Below are positions 13,566-14,116 of a stretch of DNA of 14,116 bases, in pieces. A program made the position numbers and the translations under genes. This DNA comes from Pyrinomonadaceae bacterium. Its GTDB lineage: Bacteria; Acidobacteriota; Blastocatellia; Pyrinomonadales; Pyrinomonadaceae. Position 1 is the first letter of the stretch; every line of letters begins with the position of its first letter. A model generated the notes under the pieces. It was not told the origin of the DNA. It worked only from the letters and a program-made list of their open reading frames with translations, and made no database searches. Where the stretch lies: positions 1 through 14,116 of the forward strand of contig JACCRA010000557.1 in assembly GCA_013813825.1 (NCBI GenBank), in the 5' to 3' direction.

Positions 13566-13586
13566 CACCCTAGCACCGCTAGGGTG
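13566..13586. promoter_or_regulatory. Perfect palindrome upstream of the ABC operon (operator candidate)
   Basis: CACCCTAGC (13566-13574) and GCTAGGGTG (13578-13586) are perfect 9-base inverted arms around a 3-base centre. The site is 30 bases upstream of the permease start and 189 bases upstream of the flavoprotein start, in the divergent region. Arm length, tight spacing and position suit a dimeric repressor site; as RNA it would be a strong hairpin with a 3-base loop. No T run follows on either strand, so a terminator is unlikely. Confidence 0.6.
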
Positions 13587-13730
13587 TCGAAAGTCGTTGT
13601 GCGCAAATGCCAATTCAATTCTCTCACACGCCACCAGCCAAACATGAATGCACGCCCCTCAAAACGGGACTCGCCGCGCGGTTGTAACGCGACTTGCCAC
13701 AGTCAGACCAATGAATTAGCAACGATCAGG

Positions 13731-13736
13731 TATACT
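13731..13736 (+). promoter_or_regulatory. Candidate -10 element of the flavoprotein gene
   Basis: TATACT, one base from consensus, lies 38 bases before the ATG at 13775, giving a leader of about 30 bases. No good -35 hexamer is present at the expected distance. Confidence 0.35.
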
Positions 13737-13774
13737 CGCGCTTTGTCCAACATAGCGGCGAAGGGAGCAGAGAA

Positions 13775-14116
13775 ATGGGGGATGAGGTTTACGACTGTAT
13801 TGTGATCGGGGCTGGGCCGGCTGGCCTCTCGGCGTCGCTGTTTCTGGCACGCTATTGCCGACGCGTTCTAACCTTTCACCACAATCACCCACGGAACATT
13901 TATTCGCACGGCGTACACGGTTTCCTCGGCCATCACGGCATTCAGCCGACCGAGTTGTTGGAGCGCGGACGCTGTGAAGTGGAACTACACGGCGGAGTGA
14001 TCGTGGAAGGCTGCGTCACGCGCGTCGAGCGCATTGGCGACGAGCGTTTTCGCGTCTCGGCTGGCGGCGATGATGACGGTAAAGACGGCGGCGTCCAAAC
14101 TTTTGAGTCGCGGCGT
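13775..14116 (+). CDS. FAD-dependent pyridine-nucleotide oxidoreductase, thioredoxin-reductase-like (N-terminal part)
   Basis: The reading frame runs 114 codons from the ATG at 13775 to the window end without a stop; AAGGGAG at 13761-13767 is 7 bases upstream, a strong ribosome site. The start MGDEVYDCIVIGAGPAGLSAS holds the G12-x-G14-x-x-G17 dinucleotide fold that binds FAD. Next comes RNIYSHGVHGFLGHHGIQPTEL, a pattern usual in TrxB-like NAD(P)/FAD oxidoreductases after the first strand-helix unit. The redox CxxC of true thioredoxin reductases would lie beyond the window edge, so its presence cannot be judged. The likely full length is about 300-330 residues, so about a third is seen. It is divergent from the ABC operon across 238 bases. 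Confidence 0.85.
   Translation, partial: MGDEVYDCIVIGAGPAGLSASLFLARYCRRVLTFHHNHPRNIYSHGVHGFLGHHGIQPTELLERGRCEVELHGGVIVEGCVTRVERIGDERFRVSAGGDDDGKDGGVQTFESRR

Overview
The window looks like chromosomal DNA from a moderately GC-rich, Gram-negative-like soil bacterium. I favour Acidobacteriota, perhaps Blastocatellia. This rests on the style of the gene set: an exported TPR-CHAT protein, an atypical sigma factor beside a double zf-HC2 membrane protein, and GTG starts with AAGGAG-type ribosome sites. It is inference, not a marker-gene result. I see no rRNA, tRNA, CRISPR array, transposase or phage structural gene.

Layout. (1) 1-3018, + strand: the tail of a cut-off gene, a small possibly frameshifted reading frame, then a 912-residue secreted TPR-CHAT protein whose real start is a GTG at 280. 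(2) 2979-6317, - strand: a three-gene run read as sigma-like factor, double zf-HC2 transmembrane protein with an Fn3-like and TPR outer part, and a protein with four zinc-ribbon-like motifs. This run converges on the CHAT gene and overlaps its 3' end by 40 bases. (3) 6376-7278, - strand: an acyl-CoA/fatty-acid desaturase. (4) 7484-8307, + strand: a DUF3303-type small protein and an exported PepSY protein with a poly-Asp tail. (5) 8472-9761, - strand: a 12-TM major facilitator transporter. (6) 9927-13536, - strand: a tight four-gene operon of ABC-2 permease, exported EEP-family phosphoesterase, ABC ATPase and membrane-anchored glycerophosphodiester phosphodiesterase. (7) 13775 to the end, + strand: the N-terminal part of a thioredoxin-reductase-like flavoprotein, cut by the window edge.

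How the genes may work together. The sigma/zf-HC2/zinc-ribbon run looks like a cell-envelope signalling unit: the zf-HC2 protein could hold the sigma-like factor at the membrane while its outer part senses something. The exported CHAT protein next door is a plausible envelope partner, but nothing in the sequence proves a link. The ABC operon puts two predicted phosphodiesterases with N-terminal membrane or export segments into one transcript with an exporter, which suggests a phospholipid or phosphodiester theme at the envelope. The most unusual items are the ABAB zinc-ribbon protein, the sigma-like protein with expanded region 2-4 linker and split region 4, the G-run repeat inserted in frame into the CHAT gene, and a perfect 9-bp-arm palindrome upstream of the ABC operon.
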